Part shown: in pieces, positions 57,181-64,000 of the stretch
Layout: each line of letters starts with the position of its first letter
Position numbering within the stretch: position 1 is the stretch's first letter
IMG/VR virus record: IMGVR_UViG_3300042473_001540
Location: 1 to 64,000 of that record
Strand: one strand, 5' to 3'
Source: a virus
Length of the DNA: 64,000 bases
Notes under the pieces: model-generated
Database searches by the model: none
What the model was told of the DNA's origin: nothing
What the model saw: only the letters and a program-made list of their open reading frames with translations
Program-made: the position numbers and the translations under genes

Positions 57181-60100
57181 ATGACGTCTTATCCTTTTTG
57201 GGTTACAGAAGGTCTGCTACCAAGCAGAAGTGAGGGCTATAGCTACAGCAGTAACCCAGAAATACTGTCTTATGGAGAAACTCTAGATCTTCCCTGCAAT
57301 GTAAGCATTCCTCCAATAAATGGAAGTTTGCCTCCTGGCACACGTTTGGAATTTATCAACAGTCAAATTGAGATTTTAGGACAGATTTCAGGAGTTGTGG
57401 GCACACAAACTTTTAGTTTTACACTCCGACTAAACAACGGCACATTTTCAACTGATCGCACATTTTACATAACTGCTACAAATAGTGTTGACATTCTGGA
57501 ATGGCAGACCACCAATACAAGTGTTTTGGGCTACTATTATCAATCTGAACCACAAGAATTCGTAGTGGCTGCCCAAAATACACCTTTGAAATCCATTACC
57601 TACAGCTTTCCTCCTGTTATTACCTGGAGCCAAGGAGTTTCTATTGAAGCGCAAACAGGCTTGGTCACTGTTGACCTGTCTTGGAAACCCACTTCGTTGT
57701 ATTCAATAATTGATTATGTTTTTAACAATGGCTATTTGTATAAGTGTACAGTGCCTGGAAAGAGCGGGATAGCCAATGGTCCTTATGTTTCTGGACTGAA
57801 TATAGTAGACAGCATTGACCCGCCTTGGCAGCCCAATACTTATTATGTAATAAACCAAATTGTGTCAAATGACACTGGAAAACTCTACGTGTGTTTGGCA
57901 AGTGGGTTCAGTGCACCTGCTGGTGGTCCCACAGGCACAGGAGGATATATTCCTGACGGATACCCTACTGCCTGGCAATACATTGCCCAAGCTGCTGTGT
58001 GGGACCAAGTAACACCTGGCACAATTGACTCGCTTGATTTCACAATTATTGCATCAACCAACACTAAAACCATTTCTCAGGTGTTTTCAGTAGGGTTGAT
58101 AAGTCCCCCACATGCGCCTATTTGGATTACTCCCTCAGGAAGCTTAGGCACTATTGCGCCTGGCACTAATTTTAATTTTCCTTTGATAGTATTTGAACCA
58201 GACTTGCAGAGCGTAGCTTTCTCTAGCGTAAACCTGCCTCCTTGGTTAAATCTCAGCATTCTTGGAGAGCTCTGGGGGCAGGCGCCTAATGTCTCTATTA
58301 CCACTGTGTATTCGTTTACAGTGATTGCAAGTGATGGTACAAATGCAATACCGCAAAACTTTTTTGTTACAGTGGCACAAGATGCCAAACAAATCACTTG
58401 GATAACACCAAATGATTTGGGCTCCGTAAATGACGGTGAATTCAGTAGCATACAATTTCAAGCCATTACAACTAGGCCTGGAGCTAGCATACAATACGGT
58501 CTCAGGGGTGGCAATATACCTCCCTACACTATAGTAGTGAGTGAAACCGGCATGCTAAGTGGTTTTGTGGAGTATCATGCTGTTTCCAAAACATATTATT
58601 TTGAAGTAAGTGCTGGAGACGGTGTAGATGTAGCTATTCAATGGTTCCGTCTAACAGTCCAAAGTCAGAATCTTGAACATTATATGAGCATACAGATTCC
58701 CATAACAGGCACAAACAAACTGGACTTTATTATCAATAACAGCACCAGCCTAATGCCACCTGAATATCTGTTTAGAGAGGCTGATAAAAATTGGAGTCGA
58801 AATGACAGTCCAGCAGTCTCTATTATAAATGGTTTAAATTATCAAAATGTTTCAACTGTTAGAGATGCTATTAGCAATTATTTGACAGAGTTTAAGCTGG
58901 GTTATGGCAACGTTTATGTAAGTGAAGGCAATCAACTGCCGTATCAAACATTATTTGTTGCTGTAAAAGATGCGAACAGTAATAGGACTTGGACTCCCTT
59001 TTCATTTTATCATAGTAATGAAAGAGTAAGCACTAGCACCGGACTGCAACTTGTAGCTAGTGTTAGTGGAAAGAGTGGAGATTTTCCTGAACCCACCACA
59101 CCTGGTGCTGATGGATCAGTAGTTTGGCAGCTGGTTGCCTTCCCTAACATCGCTACTAGCCGTTTGTTACCATTGCCTTGGTATCCCCAGCACAGATATC
59201 AAACACAACAAACAATTGTAAATCAAGACCTACTTTTGACTGCACAAACCACTGGTTGGTCAGCAGGTGGGCTAGGACCTTCAGGAACAGCCATTCCCAT
59301 AATAGATAATCAAGTTGTTTGGCTCAAACAAAACAAACAAGGTCCTAATCAAGCTTTTCCAGCCAGTGTCTATAATATCCGGCAAACAACAGAAAGATTG
59401 TTTGGGTTTTCCAACGCCAAAGGCTCTGGGGCACAAGCAACTGCATCAGTGAACTTGAGCAGTGGTGCATTGACAAACATAGCAGTAAATTCCTCTGGAA
59501 CAGGATATTATAGTCAACCCAAAATCTCTGTTATTGGACAAGGCTCGGGCGCACAAGTAGTGGGATATCTAGGTTTGCAGAGCGGTACTATTGAAAGCTC
59601 AACACCTGGATTCTTAGCTGACCAAGAGTTTGAAGTGAAAGTCGGCTCAGCAGTAAATCAACAATTTGGCAAAATAAAAATAGTCAGCGTAAACAACATA
59701 GGTGTAGTAACCAGTATTCAAGTAACAGTTCCTGGACTTTTTTCGCATTTTCCCAAAGGGAACATTACATTTTTCAATGGTACAAAAAACTTTGCAGTAT
59801 TATTTGATTTAGGGGTATCAACAGTCTCTATATTGAGCCCTGGGCAAGGATATCAGTCAGGAGCATTTATTGATTTTTCAGGAACAGAATTACTGCCTTC
59901 TTGGCAAGAAGTTTGGGCAGACAATTTTGTATTATCAGTTCCGTTGGCGGAAGTCTCAGATTCTGGAGCAGAGTGGTTTAAAAACAATCCTTTTCCTGTA
60001 AATCCTTACGATGGTAACTTGATTGAAGTCAAACAAGTGGAGTTGACTGTTCAAGGCATTGTTTGGACTGGATCTACAACTTTTGATGAGGATACTATGA

Positions 60101-60363
60101 CTTGGGATGTTGGCCAAACAGCCTTGGTAGAGTATGAACCCGCTAGCGAGACAGTGTTTGATAACAATACAACTTATTTTGACGAGTTTACAACTGAGTT
60201 TGACTTTGTGAACAACACTAATATTCCCTTTAGCCAGGTAATATTTGATGAAAACAAGACTATTTTTGATTATTATAGCACTGTGTTCAATCAAAGGGCC
60301 TCAGTGACAGCAAGCAGGTTCTCTAGGACATGGGTTTTGAATTTTGGGAAACCTTGGCAATAA
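57181..60363 (+). CDS. Large virion protein with Ig-like repeats
   Basis: About 1060 residues from ATG at 57181. Start MTSYPFWVTEGLLPSRSEGY as in baseplate/tail proteins of T4-like cyanophages. Repeated He-PIG/cadherin-like units (GTQTFSFTLRLNNGTFSTDR, VYSFTVIASDGTNAIPQNFF, YYFEVSAGDGVDVAIQWFRL). Near the end a Tyr/Phe/Asp repeat (FDENKTIFDYYSTVFN). Probably a baseplate or tail-tube-end component that binds glycans. Confidence 0.75.
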   Translation: MTSYPFWVTEGLLPSRSEGYSYSSNPEILSYGETLDLPCNVSIPPINGSLPPGTRLEFINSQIEILGQISGVVGTQTFSFTLRLNNGTFSTDRTFYITATNSVDILEWQTTNTSVLGYYYQSEPQEFVVAAQNTPLKSITYSFPPVITWSQGVSIEAQTGLVTVDLSWKPTSLYSIIDYVFNNGYLYKCTVPGKSGIANGPYVSGLNIVDSIDPPWQPNTYYVINQIVSNDTGKLYVCLASGFSAPAGGPTGTGGYIPDGYPTAWQYIAQAAVWDQVTPGTIDSLDFTIIASTNTKTISQVFSVGLISPPHAPIWITPSGSLGTIAPGTNFNFPLIVFEPDLQSVAFSSVNLPPWLNLSILGELWGQAPNVSITTVYSFTVIASDGTNAIPQNFFVTVAQDAKQITWITPNDLGSVNDGEFSSIQFQAITTRPGASIQYGLRGGNIPPYTIVVSETGMLSGFVEYHAVSKTYYFEVSAGDGVDVAIQWFRLTVQSQNLEHYMSIQIPITGTNKLDFIINNSTSLMPPEYLFREADKNWSRNDSPAVSIINGLNYQNVSTVRDAISNYLTEFKLGYGNVYVSEGNQLPYQTLFVAVKDANSNRTWTPFSFYHSNERVSTSTGLQLVASVSGKSGDFPEPTTPGADGSVVWQLVAFPNIATSRLLPLPWYPQHRYQTQQTIVNQDLLLTAQTTGWSAGGLGPSGTAIPIIDNQVVWLKQNKQGPNQAFPASVYNIRQTTERLFGFSNAKGSGAQATASVNLSSGALTNIAVNSSGTGYYSQPKISVIGQGSGAQVVGYLGLQSGTIESSTPGFLADQEFEVKVGSAVNQQFGKIKIVSVNNIGVVTSIQVTVPGLFSHFPKGNITFFNGTKNFAVLFDLGVSTVSILSPGQGYQSGAFIDFSGTELLPSWQEVWADNFVLSVPLAEVSDSGAEWFKNNPFPVNPYDGNLIEVKQVELTVQGIVWTGSTTFDEDTMTWDVGQTALVEYEPASETVFDNNTTYFDEFTTEFDFVNNTNIPFSQVIFDENKTIFDYYSTVFNQRASVTASRFSRTWVLNFGKPWQ

Positions 60364-60369
60364 TGATCC

Positions 60370-60377
60370 GTTAAATA
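60370..60377 (+). promoter_or_regulatory. Late-promoter-like octamer
   Basis: GTTAAATA, 25 bases before the collagen-like gene 3. Confidence 0.4.
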
Positions 60378-60395
60378 GCGCAGATATTTTTGTGA

Positions 60396-62638
<2,243 letters not shown>

Positions 62639-62639
<1 letters not shown>

Positions 62640-63064
62640 TGGCAGTAATCAGCAGAGTAAATCCCAATTTTCCAGTTCCTGGTATTGATCAAAGCTCAAA
62701 AGGCTTTCGAGACAATTTCTCCACTATCAAAACAGAGATTGAAAATCTTCAAGGCAAAACAATCTTGATTACTGGCGATGTAGTATCTGGACCAGTGCTT
62801 ATTGATTCAGGCACAAGTCCAGTAATTATCTCCACAGTGGGTTTGGTGTTTCGTCAAAGTTTTGTAGCTGCGGACTTAGTGGGAGGTGTGCTCCCAGTAG
62901 CTCATAACCTGGGACAGAAAATAGTTTTGGTGCAGGTAAGCAACAATTTGAGCCAAGTAATAACACCTGATAGCATTACGCTCACAAGTACCAGCGCATG
63001 TTCAATTGATTTAACAAGTTTTCTGCCACTTGTGGGTAATTGGAACTTGATAGTGAGGGCTTAG
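62639..63064 (+). CDS. Virion protein with NFPV-GFRDNF anchor
   Basis: 141 residues; ATG overlaps the preceding stop by one base. Starts VNPNFPVPGIDQSSKGFRDN + FSTIKTEIENLQ, the same anchor as the preceding protein, but with a short beta domain instead of collagen repeats. Probably an alternative occupant or cap of the same attachment site. Confidence 0.72.
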
Positions 63065-64000
63065 CCCTCATTTGCCACACTGCTGAGTTCAATCAAACAT
63101 GCTGAAAAATTGATCTCAGGATCAGCACACATGGCATGGTCTCTCAGCCGGTTAGCAATGATAACAATCGCTGCATTCTGTTGTTTATCACTTGGACCCC
63201 ACCAGTTGAGATTTTGATACAAAAGTCGATAAGCTTCTTCAAATTCAGCACCTTGCAGCTTGGGTGCCAACAGCTTTCTGGCTTCTTGAATCTTGCCTTC
63301 GCGGAACAGTCCAACAGCTTGCACGATGTAGTCGCTTGTGGCGCTAGCAGTGCCTTCACCTGGTCGTTGTAGTGTTTTGTTGATGCAGTTTTGTTGCAGC
63401 ATGTTGATACACTTGCGTAGATCAGGATAGCATGCTGATACGTAATCATCCAGAATCTCAAAATTATGTTCAGTGAGATCAATGCCTTCGCTCATAAGAA
63501 CTGTAGCAATGCGCTCTACAAACTGATCGCGTTCAAGGCTTTGGATTTCAAATGTTTGGCACCTGCTCTTGAGTGCTGGAATGATTTTGTGACCATAATT
63601 AGCAGTGAGAATGAAACGTGCCCCATCACTGTAGGTCTCAACCATGTTGCGCAATCCTGATTGCGCTGCGACAGTTAGACCGTCAGCTTCGTCGATAATC
63701 ACATAACGAAACTCGCCCATGGGCATAGTAGACACAAAGTTTTCAAGATCACGTACAAAGTCGATACCATTTGTTGTAGATCCATTTACAAACTTGATAT
63801 CTGAATTATCTACATCCAGCTCTCTCATCAGCATCATAGCTAGTGCAGTCTTACCAATTCCTGGATGCCCAATTAGCAATAGATTAGGCAGATGGCGCTC
63901 AGCTACCCAAGTTTCCACTTGGGCTTTCTGAGCACTGTTACTCCAAACATACTCACTAAGTTGGCTTGGTCGATATTGTTGTACCCAAAGCTTTTTGCTC
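63061..64000 (-). CDS. 44: Clamp-loader large subunit, T4 gp44-like (start outside window)
   Basis: More than 310 codons; the frame continues past the right edge. LWVQQYRPSQLSEYVW near the start, Walker A LIGHPGIGKTALAM, Walker B YVIIDEADGL, sensor I ILTANYGHKI, and the SRC motif LKSRCQTFEI. It loads the sliding clamp for phage DNA replication. A GTG at 63918 is internal to the homology, so the true start is upstream. Convergent with the virion gene (4-base overlap). Confidence 0.92.
   Translation of the reverse strand, partial: SKKLWVQQYRPSQLSEYVWSNSAQKAQVETWVAERHLPNLLLIGHPGIGKTALAMMLMRELDVDNSDIKFVNGSTTNGIDFVRDLENFVSTMPMGEFRYVIIDEADGLTVAAQSGLRNMVETYSDGARFILTANYGHKIIPALKSRCQTFEIQSLERDQFVERIATVLMSEGIDLTEHNFEILDDYVSACYPDLRKCINMLQQNCINKTLQRPGEGTASATSDYIVQAVGLFREGKIQEARKLLAPKLQGAEFEEAYRLLYQNLNWWGPSDKQQNAAIVIIANRLRDHAMCADPEINFSACLIELSSVANEG

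Overview
This window is about 64 kb of a large tailed phage with a T4-like (cyanophage-related) gene set. It carries a T4 gp44-type clamp-loader subunit (right end, minus strand). Its virion proteins share the short N-terminal block NFPV..GFRDNF..IK that I associate with T4-like cyanophages. Late-promoter-like octamers (TATAAATA, CTTAAATA, GTTAAATA) precede structural and lysis genes, and there are many tRNA genes. The host cannot be read from the sequence. A heme oxygenase/bilin reductase pair recalls cyanophages, but similar pairs are known in phages of other bacteria. Bases are about 40-45% GC, with a GC-rich block around the NAD genes (3.8-8.2 kb).

Layout. 0-1.9 kb: end of one LRR-like gene family (minus), then inner spanin, outer spanin and holin (plus). 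2.3-9.9 kb: ADP-ribosyltransferase, a fused pseudogene scar, NadM-Nudix, four small genes, PyrE and nicotinamide phosphoribosyltransferase, whose 3' end was replaced by a homing-endonuclease element. 10-13.8 kb: heme oxygenase, bilin reductase, a full-length RpoD-like sigma factor, and an RF1-like release factor with an in-frame UGA. 13.8-21.2 kb: collagen-like fibre and partners, exonuclease, glycosyltransferase. 21.3-32.3 kb: the main tRNA region, with structured RNAs between small genes, two GT17 glycosyltransferases, a kinase-like protein, iron-permease-like and queuosine-precursor transporter genes with structured leaders, a 2OG-Fe oxygenase, Smr, DUF5675 and a SleB-type cell wall hydrolase. 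32.3-38.7 kb: nine tandem, overlapping LRR-like paralogues plus a 47-residue tail-only member behind a secreted protein. 38.8-47.3 kb: more tRNAs, methyltransferase, sirtuin, glucosaminidase, homospermidine synthase, R2K ATP-grasp, TilS, a phosphatase facing a kinase-like gene, and an amber-suppressor-type tRNA. 47.4-51.4 kb: small FxLxW proteins, a second ART-like protein, a HTH regulator. 51.4-64 kb: second collagen-like protein, dCMP deaminase, Dps, HAD, AdoMet decarboxylase, Fe/Mn superoxide dismutase, A-type Fe-S protein, tail/virion proteins, gp44.

Themes. NAD salvage (Nampt, NadM) sits with NAD consumers (sirtuin, two ART-like proteins). Polyamine synthesis (AdoMet decarboxylase, homospermidine synthase) and iron/oxygen chemistry (Dps, SOD, A-type Fe-S protein, iron-permease-like protein, heme oxygenase) suggest deep remodelling of host metabolism. 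Translation is heavily targeted: about 28 tRNA genes or tRNA-like genes, TilS beside a CAU tRNA, a CUA suppressor-type tRNA, and a release factor containing an in-frame UGA. Two tRNA genes carry structured insertions exactly in the anticodon loop, and a tandem RNA repeat shows compensatory base changes.

Two promoter classes are visible: TTGACA/TATAAT elements in front of tRNA and metabolic genes, several placed so that the mRNA would be leaderless, and T4-late-like octamers in front of structural, lysis and LRR genes. All functional calls come from motif reading without database searches.
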